Shown in pieces: positions 32,229-39,546 of a stretch of DNA of 42,983 nt. This DNA is from Bacteroidales bacterium (lineage in GTDB: Bacteria; Bacteroidota; Bacteroidia; Bacteroidales; Muribaculaceae): assembly GCA_004554255.1 (NCBI GenBank), contig SFNC01000004.1:1-42983 (forward strand), read 5' to 3'. Made by a program: the position numbers and the translations under genes. The first letter of the stretch is position 1, and every line of letters starts with the position of its first letter. The notes below the pieces were generated by a model that was not told the origin of the DNA, did not search any database, and saw only the letters and a list, made by a program, of their open reading frames with translations.

Positions 32229-33437
32229 TCACATATTATTGAGGGCCTCTGCGATTGCGCGGCGGTCCAGATGCTGTCCGATGAATACCAGTTTAACGAT
32301 TCTGTCGCCATAAACGGGGTCCCAGTTTTTCTGTATCGACGGGTCGGCGGCCATCATCGCTGCGAGCTCTTCCTCGGGGGCAGTCGCGTACCAGAATCCG
32401 GCCTTGGTGAGCTTTTTCTGGGGCCCGGCCTGCTCGAAAAGATAGCTCATGTCGCGGTCGTGATTAAAGTAAACCACTCCCTTTGCACGGATGATGTTCG
32501 AGGGCCACTGACGGGTGACAAAGTAATCGAACTTGTTCATATCCAGGCCGTCGCGACGCTGATATACGAAGGTCTGCACGCCGTATTCCTCAGCCTCTCC
32601 CTCATCGTGGTGATGGTGATGATGATGGTGGTCATGGTCATGATGGTGGTCATGGTCATGGTGGTGGTGCTCGCCGTGATGGTCGTCTTCATCGTGGATG
32701 TCCTCCAATTCGCGCACCCAGGTGGCCGAGGTGGCGACTTTCTCGAAGTTGAAGGCGCCGGTGTTCAGGATTTCGCCAAGGGGCACGTCGCAATAATTGG
32801 TGTCAATTATTTTTGCCTTGGGCTGAATGGCGCGGATTATGCTGCGTATCTGACGGGCCTCGTCGGCGCTGACCTCATCTATCTTGTTGAGCAGTATGAT
32901 GTTGCAGAACTCAATCTGGTCAATAATCAGACTCTCTATATTCTCCTCACCCTCCGGGATCTCCATGGCGAGGGCGTCGCCACAGTCGAACTCGGCCTTT
33001 AGGCGCAGGGCATCCACGACGGTGCAGATGCAGTCGAGGCGCGGCGTTCCGTGCTCGGTATATTTAGGATCCATGCGGGGCATCATGCAGATGGTCTGCG
33101 CGATAGGCGCGGGCTCGCAGATACCGCTGGCTTCGATAACGATATAATCGAAAGTACCGGCGGCGACCAGCTCGGATAGCTGCTCAATGAGGTCGGTGCG
33201 CAGGGTGCAGCAGATGCAACCGTTCTGCAGCGCCACCAGGTCGTCGGAGTTATTATTGCCTACCACGCCGCCCTTCTGGATGAGTTCGGCGTCAATATTC
33301 ACCTCGCCCAAGTCGTTGACTATCACGGCAAAGCGAATATTCTCGGTGTTGTTGAGGATTCTGTTTAGCAGTGTTGTCTTTCCGCTGCCCAGATAACCGG
33401 TAAGTAAAAGCACCGGTGTAATTTTTTCTGATGACAT
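32229..33437 (-). CDS. COG0523/CobW-type metal-trafficking GTPase with His-rich loop
   Basis: COG0523 proteins are G3E GTPases that insert or traffic metals such as zinc or cobalt. The 402-residue product has the P-loop GYLGSGKTT at 14-22, the metal-binding GCICC motif at 73-77 and NKID at 184-187. A striking histidine/aspartate stretch at about 248-278 contains more than 15 His, followed by the C-terminal CobW_C domain (YFVTRQWPSNIIRAKGVVYF). The His-rich loop suggests metal storage or loading. Which metal is unknown; no B12 gene is nearby, so cobalt is not specifically supported. It is the last gene of the minus-strand run starting at 37307, 30 bases after the WG-repeat gene. Confidence 0.92.
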   Translation of the reverse strand: MSSEKITPVLLLTGYLGSGKTTLLNRILNNTENIRFAVIVNDLGEVNIDAELIQKGGVVGNNNSDDLVALQNGCICCTLRTDLIEQLSELVAAGTFDYIVIEASGICEPAPIAQTICMMPRMDPKYTEHGTPRLDCICTVVDALRLKAEFDCGDALAMEIPEGEENIESLIIDQIEFCNIILLNKIDEVSADEARQIRSIIRAIQPKAKIIDTNYCDVPLGEILNTGAFNFEKVATSATWVRELEDIHDEDDHHGEHHHHDHDHHHDHDHHHHHHHHDEGEAEEYGVQTFVYQRRDGLDMNKFDYFVTRQWPSNIIRAKGVVYFNHDRDMSYLFEQAGPQKKLTKAGFWYATAPEEELAAMMAADPSIQKNWDPVYGDRIVKLVFIGQHLDRRAIAEALNNM

Positions 33438-33467
33438 ATCTATTTGGTTGTTAGAGTCTTTTCTGTG

Positions 33468-34412
33468 TTAAATAACCGCGGCGATCACGGCATCAATGCT
33501 GTCGGCCAGCTGTTGCTCGCGGCGCACCCTGAGGCGCTCAAGGCGCTCGTTTTCAAGCGACTGCAATGCTACCTGTCGCTCGGCGAACATCCTGAAGCGC
33601 TTGCTGCTGACAGCCGCTTTCTCCAGGACATCACGGGAGAAGGTATAGTTTCCGGCGAGATCCACATATCCGAAAGCGCAGTCGCGGACGGTATTGGCAC
33701 GAATCGCCGAATCCGTCATGAAAAATATCTGATTTTCAAGGTTTTCCTCGCTGATTGACGGCAGTGGAGCGTCAAGTTCCACGTCAATGTCCGTGCCCCT
33801 GAGGCGGTGCGTGTACACCACGGCGACCGCCAGGCCCTCCGAGACGTATGTCAGCGAATCGAACATCGCCGGTACCATGATATTTCCGTCAGCGTCCATG
33901 ATGCCCACCTTGCCGGAGGGTCCGCCCTCGGCAAACACATGGTAGCGAGAGTCCATGGGCGAGTTTGTCTTTCGCATCCCGCCGTCCACCTCCTCGCCGC
34001 GGACGTCAATATATGCCAGCCGACGGCCTATTTTAACCTGTGCCACGCCGCCGTTGAAGGGCGCGGCATGGTCGTACCGGCACGGTATAACCAGGTGCCC
34101 GTCGGTGTCTATATAGCCCCAGCGTGAGCCGTCGCAGACAGCGGCAAGGTTCTCGGAAAAAGGCGTAAGCTGCTGATAATGATTTATCCGCGAGGCGAAA
34201 TCCGGAGTGACACTGAGAACGGTAGCAGCTCTCTCCTCCTGTTTGTTTATGGCATGCGCCACATAAAGCGTGGCACCGGCAACCAGCGCCAGGCACACCA
34301 GCGTGGTCCACACCCACGCATAGCTGTGGGCACGGCCGCCGCAATGCTCGCAACGCTTTGTTCCCGGGGGCATATAGCGCCCGCAATATTTGCACACTCG
34401 TGCTTTGCTCAT
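33468..34412 (-). CDS. Zinc-ribbon membrane protein with WG-type repeats
   Basis: The 314-residue product begins with a zinc ribbon (CKYCGRYMPPGTKRCEHCGG, four cysteines between residues 7 and 24). A membrane helix follows at about 32-53, then an extracytoplasmic region with WG-repeat-like units: WGYIDTDGHLVIPCRYDHAAPF, AYIDVRGEEV, GKVGIMDADGNIMVPAMFDSL, FGYVDLAGNYTFS. The C terminus (about 270-305) is a charged helix rich in Arg/Glu. WG repeats form beta structures of mostly unknown function. The zinc ribbon on the cytoplasmic side may sense or bind protein partners. It lies 18 bases after the glycerate kinase gene. Confidence 0.8.
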   Translation of the reverse strand: MSKARVCKYCGRYMPPGTKRCEHCGGRAHSYAWVWTTLVCLALVAGATLYVAHAINKQEERAATVLSVTPDFASRINHYQQLTPFSENLAAVCDGSRWGYIDTDGHLVIPCRYDHAAPFNGGVAQVKIGRRLAYIDVRGEEVDGGMRKTNSPMDSRYHVFAEGGPSGKVGIMDADGNIMVPAMFDSLTYVSEGLAVAVVYTHRLRGTDIDVELDAPLPSISEENLENQIFFMTDSAIRANTVRDCAFGYVDLAGNYTFSRDVLEKAAVSSKRFRMFAERQVALQSLENERLERLRVRREQQLADSIDAVIAAVI

Positions 34413-34430
34413 GACTATTTTTCTGCAAAA

Positions 34431-35528
34431 TTAGCAATAATGGGCGAGAATACGTGCAATTGTCGCCGAAATATTTTCCATGGCGCGCTCAGGGCACATT
34501 GCCGCCTGTGGGGAAAGACCGTCGGGATTAATGCAAACCACGTCAGCGAAACCGGCTTCAAGAAGTTTTTCGCGCTCACGGATACGCCCCGACACGGCCA
34601 CAACGGGTATTCCACGCCTAAGTCCGCGCTCCAGCACACCCATCGGCGTCTTACCCATAAGAGTCTGTGAATCAATGGCTCCCTCGCCGGTAACGATAAG
34701 GTCGGCTCCGGCGATGGTATTGTCAAAACCGCAGGCGTCAAGCACCATATCCACGCCGCGGACAGTACTTGCGCCCAATACAGCAGTCAGGCCGGCGCCG
34801 ATGCCTCCGGCGGCTCCGGAACCCACAGCCTCGAAGTATGCGCGCCAGGCCACATCGGCAAAATTCCTCATACCCGCCTCAAGTGCTGTAACCATAAGAC
34901 TATCAGCACCTTTCTGTGGAGCAAAAACAGACGCACAGCCCTCCGGGCCAATCGCCGTGGTGAGGACGTCGTAACCGGCAACTATCTCACAGCGGGACAG
35001 GCGGTTATCCAATCCGAAGGTGTCTATTGCAGCGACCTTGGCGAGGCTCGCGCCACACGGCGGCAAAGCGGCTCCATCTTTGCTCAAAAACCTGACACCC
35101 AGCGCATTAAGCAGCCCCATTCCGCCATCGTTTGTGGAACTTCCGCCCATTGCCACCATTATCCGACGGGCACCGCGCCTCAGGGCGTCGACAATCATCA
35201 CGCCAACGCCGTATGTCGTTGTCAGTAAAGGATTTCGCTCGTCGGCAGACAGCAACGGCAATCCGATAGCCGCGGCGACATCGATAACCGCCATTTCACC
35301 ACACAGGGCATAAGCCGCTGATATCGGGCGCATCAGAGGGTCGAAAGTCTCACAGTTCACCATCTCGCCGCGCAATGCCGCACACATCGCCGATGCCGTG
35401 CCCTCGCCGCCGTCGGCAACGGGAACGCACACCACATCATGCCCCTCCGCGCCATTTTTCACCGCGGAGTTGGCTTGCACGGAGCCAAGACAGCCCTTGA
35501 AAGAGTCTATCGCGGATATAATCCTCAT
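34431..35528 (-). CDS. Glycerate kinase (GarK family)
   Basis: The enzyme phosphorylates glycerate, producing 2- or 3-phosphoglycerate for glycolysis. The 365-residue product starts MRIISAIDSFKGCLGSVQAN, the family's N terminus. It contains VPVADGGEGTASAM (about 37-50), RRIMVAMGGSSTNDGGMGLLNALG, GSGAAGGIGAGL and DLIVTGEGAIDSQTLMGKTPMGV, all diagnostic of the GarK/GlxK fold. Length is slightly under the usual 375-380. ATG 35528 is preferred over a TTG two codons earlier because AGG lies 8 bases upstream of it. It follows the M64 peptidase by 10 bases. Confidence 0.93.
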   Translation of the reverse strand: MRIISAIDSFKGCLGSVQANSAVKNGAEGHDVVCVPVADGGEGTASAMCAALRGEMVNCETFDPLMRPISAAYALCGEMAVIDVAAAIGLPLLSADERNPLLTTTYGVGVMIVDALRRGARRIMVAMGGSSTNDGGMGLLNALGVRFLSKDGAALPPCGASLAKVAAIDTFGLDNRLSRCEIVAGYDVLTTAIGPEGCASVFAPQKGADSLMVTALEAGMRNFADVAWRAYFEAVGSGAAGGIGAGLTAVLGASTVRGVDMVLDACGFDNTIAGADLIVTGEGAIDSQTLMGKTPMGVLERGLRRGIPVVAVSGRIREREKLLEAGFADVVCINPDGLSPQAAMCPERAMENISATIARILAHYC

Positions 35529-35538
35529 AACCAACCTT

Positions 35539-36825
35539 TTACTCGGTCAGAAAAATAATCAGCCGCTCTATCGCCTGCCGGCATGCGGGACAAAAGGCGT
35601 CTATGTCATTGACGCGCATGCGGCAACGGTCTGCCGGCCTGAAAATACCCTTGAACGAGTATCCCCCACCCTCATAAAGTCCTACAGGATAATCCTTTGC
35701 CCGGTCTGAGGGCGTGGGCACAGGCGTTCCGGGGGCGATGAGATTCTCCCATTTTCCGTGGAAATCGGCGAGTGTGGTGAGGTTTGGCTCCCACGGCTCA
35801 ACGTCGGCCGGATAAATATCCGAAAACACATCGTTCTCATAGAAATATTCGTCGCCGAGGCCACCGAAGCTGTGTCCGAACTCATGCACCACAACGGGCT
35901 TGAACTCGGGATTGCCGGTATTGGTGAGCGTGTAGCTGTTGAATATCCCTCCGCCACCGTAAGTAGCTGTGTTTGCAAGGATTATAATGTGCTGATAAGG
36001 AGTCCCCGCCAACGCGTCGTGCACGTCGAAAAGGTTTGAGGTGGTGAGATACCGAGGCTCCATAAAAGTGGAGAAATGCGAGCCGAAAGGGGTATCGCGC
36101 CAGTCGCCGGTTGCGGGATGCGACACGTCACTGTCGCGCGACGGCACGTCCACGGCAAAGAAATCGAATCTTTCGCGGTATTTTCCGAACGGCTCATGGG
36201 CGAATATGGCCTCAACTGCGCGTTTTGCATAAATATGGAACGAGTCTGTCTGCTGCGCCGTGAATCCCTCGGGCAGAATCGCCACCGGGATTTTCACGCC
36301 CGAATAACTACCGGTATGTATGGGCGTTACGGCATATCCGGCCGGCGACTTGCGACGCACCAGAACGTCCGTTGGACTCACCGGCAGGCGATGCTCGGCA
36401 ATGGTGCGGTGGCGGCTGTCGCGCACCTGCAGTGTCACCACGGCATCACGACGTGGCCGCGGGATGATAACCGGGCACTCGTACGCCCGCGCCACCGAGT
36501 CTTTCAGCTCAAGCCATTCACTGTACAGCGACGACATGCCATAGGCATACAGAGTATCGCCCGTGCCGCGGTCGGTAACCGTAACACCTATGTTTCCGGC
36601 CAGCGGATAACGGCCGAGATTATTTCGACGTCCGCTCCAGCCGTCCAGGCCGGAGACCCGCGCCACAGAGACATCAGGGCTTTGCACGGTACCGCCCAGT
36701 ATGTAGTCTATACGCAACGTGGAATCGGCGAAAGTGTCGCTGAAGGCCGCCCCTGCGGCATGTACGCCGGGCACACCGGCACACGCCACCACTATTAGCG
36801 CACATACAGAAGCCCTTATGCCCAT
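35539..36825 (-). CDS. Secreted M64-family metallopeptidase
   Basis: The M64 family (IgA peptidase-type) hydrolyses proteins outside the cytoplasm. The 428-residue product has a signal peptide (1-23) and a beta-sandwich N-terminal domain (about 27-155, typical of Bacteroidales M64 proteins). The catalytic domain has the zinc motif HEFGHSFGGLGDE at 314-326: His314 and His318 as ligands, Glu315 as base, Asp325 as third ligand. FRPADRCRMRVNDIDAFCPACRQAIERL forms the C terminus. There is no clear type IX sorting domain. Its natural substrate is unknown; host glycoproteins are possible. Its start lies 2 bases after the Lrp gene, so the two are tightly coupled. Confidence 0.92.
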   Translation of the reverse strand: MGIRASVCALIVVACAGVPGVHAAGAAFSDTFADSTLRIDYILGGTVQSPDVSVARVSGLDGWSGRRNNLGRYPLAGNIGVTVTDRGTGDTLYAYGMSSLYSEWLELKDSVARAYECPVIIPRPRRDAVVTLQVRDSRHRTIAEHRLPVSPTDVLVRRKSPAGYAVTPIHTGSYSGVKIPVAILPEGFTAQQTDSFHIYAKRAVEAIFAHEPFGKYRERFDFFAVDVPSRDSDVSHPATGDWRDTPFGSHFSTFMEPRYLTTSNLFDVHDALAGTPYQHIIILANTATYGGGGIFNSYTLTNTGNPEFKPVVVHEFGHSFGGLGDEYFYENDVFSDIYPADVEPWEPNLTTLADFHGKWENLIAPGTPVPTPSDRAKDYPVGLYEGGGYSFKGIFRPADRCRMRVNDIDAFCPACRQAIERLIIFLTE

Positions 36826-36827
36826 AG

Positions 36828-37307
36828 CTATCGGCTGACTTCCTTTATTGCCTGGAGCACAGGCGACTGACGCTCGAAAACCTGGCGGAAGGACACGATT
36901 GTCTCTGTGCGTGTTCCACCCAACTTCTGCAGGTCAAGCAACAGTTGCAGGAGGTGCTGATTATTACGGGCATAGACCTTTATGAGCAAATCGTAACGGC
37001 CGCTCGTATAATAACATTCCACTACCTCCGGAATCTCGCTGAAGTGCTCTACTATCGCCTCATGCTGTTCGGGCGAGTTCAATATTATTCCCACAAAGGC
37101 GCATGTATCATAGCCCAGTGCCGAGGGGTCTATAACGCACTGCGAACGCAATATCACGCCATTGGAGGTAAGGCGCTGAATGCGCTGATGCACAGCCGCC
37201 CCGGAAACACCACATTCCCGCGATATTTCCAGATAAGGTTTTCTGGCATTGTCGGACAACATTGTTAAGATTGAAAGGTCCAGACTATCTAATTGTTGTT
37301 TCGGCAT
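36828..37307 (-). CDS. Lrp/AsnC family transcriptional regulator
   Basis: Lrp/AsnC proteins bind DNA as dimers to octamers and usually respond to amino acids. The 159-residue product has the N-terminal helix-turn-helix (LDSLDLSILTMLSDNARKPYLEISRECGVSGAAVHQRIQRLTSNGVI) and the C-terminal RAM effector domain (TCAFVGIILNSPEQHEAIVEHFSEIPEVVECYYTSGRYDLLIKVYARNN). It is the first gene of the run ending with the COG0523 GTPase and may regulate that operon as well as itself. The ligand cannot be told from sequence. Confidence 0.94.
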   Translation of the reverse strand: MPKQQLDSLDLSILTMLSDNARKPYLEISRECGVSGAAVHQRIQRLTSNGVILRSQCVIDPSALGYDTCAFVGIILNSPEQHEAIVEHFSEIPEVVECYYTSGRYDLLIKVYARNNQHLLQLLLDLQKLGGTRTETIVSFRQVFERQSPVLQAIKEVSR

Positions 37308-37353
37308 AGAAAGAATTTGATTGGTATGAAGGAATCTTTTTAGGTATGAGCCA

Positions 37354-37361
37354 CAAAATTA
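37354..37361 (-). promoter_or_regulatory. Candidate -7 box of the Lrp gene
   Basis: TAATTTTG on the minus strand matches TAnnTTTG 46 bases upstream of the start at 37307. No good TTTG -33 box is found at 19-21 bases, so activation or another sigma factor is possible. The rest of the 37308-37622 gap is AT-rich and then the repeat copy at 37572-37608. Confidence 0.4.
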
Positions 37362-37571
37362 GCAAAAAATATTCCATATTGAAACATTTTTTTGTAAAAT
37401 TTTTCAACAATACGCTTTCGCGTCCCATTAATCTATAATCATGGTAAGCATTTTGGCAAACTGACGAAAACAACGGGTAAATCGCCCGAGCATCCACAGC
37501 GCCCGTGTATGATTCATCGCCGAACATCCAACGCCCATTAAACATTTTTCCATTAAATGTGTCTATAAATA

Positions 37572-37608
37572 AGACCCTGTTCCCCAATATTTGTTAATGC
37601 AGGGGTCT
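37572..37608. mobile_element. 37-bp collapsed copy of the inverted-repeat element
   Basis: Positions 37572-37605 are the same 34-base terminal repeat as at 23226-23259 (with T at the two variable sites). They are followed at once by TCT, so the unit reads AGACCC ... GGGTCT at its two ends. This is what an element would look like if everything between its two ends were deleted through the GGGG shared by the inner edge of one repeat and the outer edge of the other. It ends 14 bases before the ATG at 37623. Confidence 0.7.
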
Positions 37609-37622
37609 AAAAATAGAACGAG

Positions 37623-38051
37623 ATGAAACACTTAAGAATCATAGCGGGACTGGCTTCCGTGATGATGTTTTTCGGGACAGCACACGCACAGTACGACTTC
37701 GGGGACACCGCCCCGATGATGCCGGGAATGGCCCCCACGCCTATACCTACAACTGCCCGGGCGGTATCGCCCCCGGATTTCATGAAACTGCTCAGCGCCG
37801 TCAAGAATCAGACCTTTGCCTCGAACCAACTGCCTATGGTTCAGGCCGCAGGGCTGTGCGGATGGTTCACGTGCAACCAATGTGCGGCACTGATGAATCT
37901 GTTTGATTTCGACGACAACAAGCTCAAGGTGGTGACATACCTTGCACCGCACCTGATCGACCCCATCCGCTGCCAGCCCATCATGGACAGCCTGACATTT
38001 ATATCGAACCGCCAGAAGGCCTGGCAGATTATATCGGCAGCGCAACCATAA
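37623..38051 (+). CDS. Secreted DUF4476 protein
   Basis: The 142-residue product has a signal peptide (MKHLRIIAGLASVMMFFGTAHA) and a short Pro/Met-rich segment. The DUF4476 domain, about 52-138, follows as FMKLLSAVKNQTFASNQLPMVQAAGLCGWFTCNQCAALMNLFDFDDNKLKVVTYLAPHLIDP. The domain is a small helical repeat common in Bacteroidetes envelope proteins, of unknown function. Cys79, Cys84 and Cys87 are close together and could bind metal or form disulfides. The leader contains the collapsed repeat element. It is transcribed alone ahead of xerC, which has its own promoter. Confidence 0.85.
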   Translation: MKHLRIIAGLASVMMFFGTAHAQYDFGDTAPMMPGMAPTPIPTTARAVSPPDFMKLLSAVKNQTFASNQLPMVQAAGLCGWFTCNQCAALMNLFDFDDNKLKVVTYLAPHLIDPIRCQPIMDSLTFISNRQKAWQIISAAQP

Positions 38052-38091
38052 AAAGCATGTTTTAAAACATATTCTGTTTTTTGGCAAAATA

Positions 38092-38123
38092 TTTGGCAAT
38101 TTGAATATTTTAGCCTAATTTCG
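38092..38123 (+). promoter_or_regulatory. Promoter of xerC-hpf
   Basis: TTTG (38092-38095) and TAATTTCG (38116-38123, one mismatch to TAnnTTTG) are 20 bases apart. Transcription would start near 38130, leaving about 9 bases before ATG 38139, an almost leaderless mRNA. Confidence 0.55.
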
Positions 38124-38138
38124 CAAAAAGTGAAGAAT

Positions 38139-39071
38139 ATGACAGCTTCCAAATCCGCAAAAAACCTCGCCGCACAGTTCATAGCTTACCTCAGCCATGA
38201 GCTCAACTACTCGGCGCGCACCACAGAGTCCTACCGAAAGATTCTGCGCGAATGGCTGTCGTTCCTCAGCGTGTCCGGTAAAACAGACATTGCCGACCTG
38301 GACCTGGCGGCGGTAACATCGGGCGACATCCGCGCCTGGGCCGTAGTGCTGTCCGAGAGCGGGATAACAGTGCGCACCGTGCGCTGGAAAATGTCCGCGA
38401 TACGCTCTTTCTTCACATACCTCTGCCGATACCACGACTTTAAGCTGAACCCGGCCGCGGACGTAAACCTCGCGTCCGTCCCCAAACGCCTGCCGGCATT
38501 TATCCTCCAGGCCGAGACCATGCACGCCCTCAGCGACAACGGCATAGACCGCGATGACTTCACCGAGTTCCGCGACCACCTTATCGTCACCATGCTCTAT
38601 GAGACCGGCATGCGCGCCGCCGAGATAATAGGGCTGGAGGACAGCGCCGTAGACATGGCGCGCCACGAGCTGCGCGTAATCGGCAAACGCAACAAGGAGC
38701 GCGTAATACCCGTCGGCGACGCTATCTGCGACGCAATACGCCGGTACCGCATGCTGCGCACACGCACCGTGGGCGTTTCCGCCACCGACACTTTCTTTGT
38801 ACGTCCCGACGGCCGGCCAATCTATTACGGATTGCTGAACCGTGTAGTGCACAAGGCCCTGGACGGAAACGTCTCCAGCGCGAAACGCTCGCCTCACGCC
38901 CTGCGGCACTCATTCGCGACCGACATGCTTAACAACGGCGCGGACATCAACGCCGTGCAGCGGCTGCTGGGACACGCATCCCTGGCCACAACTCAGATTT
39001 ACACACATATTACATACCGAGAACTGCAAAACAATTACAAACTGGCGCACCCCCGCGCCCTAAAAGATTAG
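38139..39071 (+). CDS. xerC: Tyrosine recombinase XerC/XerD type
   Basis: Xer recombinases resolve chromosome dimers at dif near the terminus, activated by FtsK. The 310-residue product has the N-terminal SAM-like core-binding domain (FIAYLSHELNYSARTTESYRKILREWLSFL). The catalytic domain has the full set Arg159 (ETGMRAAEI), Lys183, His253 and Arg256 (PHALRHSFATDML), His279 (LLGHASLATTQIYTHI) and Tyr288. A GTG at 38130 is an alternative start, but the predicted transcription start falls on it, so ATG 38139 is preferred. hpf follows by 4 bases. The genomic XerC-HPF pairing supports the housekeeping XerC rather than a mobile-element integrase, though by sequence alone XerC and XerD are hard to separate. 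Confidence 0.92.
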   Translation: MTASKSAKNLAAQFIAYLSHELNYSARTTESYRKILREWLSFLSVSGKTDIADLDLAAVTSGDIRAWAVVLSESGITVRTVRWKMSAIRSFFTYLCRYHDFKLNPAADVNLASVPKRLPAFILQAETMHALSDNGIDRDDFTEFRDHLIVTMLYETGMRAAEIIGLEDSAVDMARHELRVIGKRNKERVIPVGDAICDAIRRYRMLRTRTVGVSATDTFFVRPDGRPIYYGLLNRVVHKALDGNVSSAKRSPHALRHSFATDMLNNGADINAVQRLLGHASLATTQIYTHITYRELQNNYKLAHPRALKD

Positions 39072-39075
39072 AACT

Positions 39076-39369
39076 ATGAACGTTAATATTTCCGCCATCC
39101 ATTTTGAGATTGCCGAGCGTCTTACCGACTTCATCAACAAAAAGGCCGCACGCCTGGCACGTCACTATCCCGATATGACAGACTTTGACGTAAAGCTGAA
39201 AGTCGTAAAGCCCGAAACCGCCATGAACAAGGAGGCCATCGTAAAAGTGGCCCTGCCCCCCGCCGCAGACATGGTGGCAACCAAGACCGCAGATACTTTC
39301 GAGGAGGCTTTTGACCTGTGCCTCGAGGCTCTGGAGCGTCAGCTGGAAAAGGCCAAAGACCGCAAATAA
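39076..39369 (+). CDS. hpf: Ribosome hibernation promoting factor (short form)
   Basis: HPF/RaiA proteins bind the small subunit at the mRNA/tRNA channel and silence ribosomes in stationary phase. The 97-residue product (VNISAIHFEIAERLTDFINKKAARLARHYPDMTDFDVKLKVVKPETAMNKEAIVKVALPPAADMVATKTADTFEEAFDLCLEALERQLEKAKDRK) has the beta-alpha-beta-beta-beta-alpha layout with the conserved FEEAFDLCLEALERQL helix. It lacks the long-form C-terminal dimerization domain. It lies 4 bases after xerC and is followed by a very strong terminator. Confidence 0.95.
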   Translation: MNVNISAIHFEIAERLTDFINKKAARLARHYPDMTDFDVKLKVVKPETAMNKEAIVKVALPPAADMVATKTADTFEEAFDLCLEALERQLEKAKDRK

Positions 39370-39384
39370 CCGAATTTCCCATAC

Positions 39385-39426
39385 CCGGGAGGCCGCAGCG
39401 AAAATCGCTGCGGCCTCCCGGCTTTT
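39385..39426. terminator. Strong intrinsic terminator after hpf
   Basis: A perfect 16-base stem, CCGGGAGGCCGCAGCG (39385-39400) with its complement at 39406-39421, encloses the loop aaaat and is followed by cttttt. Confidence 0.95.
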
Positions 39427-39546
39427 TACGGGGCATTCATAAACATTCCGCGCGATTAAATGTTTCTTATATAAAAAGCAGGCCGGCGGGGCTTGGCACC
39501 GTCTGTGTCGCTAAAAATATTGTATAACATAAAAGAAAAACACACT

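Noticed and set aside
37285..37587. Minus-strand 100-codon frame beginning MGNRVL
   Set aside because: It starts at a TTG inside the terminal repeat, as does the false upstream extension of recO, and runs through the Lrp promoter region.
38057..38070. Palindrome ATGTTTTAAAACAT after the DUF4476 gene
   Set aside because: It is AT-only at the core with no stable loop; a terminator role could not be supported although Ts follow.
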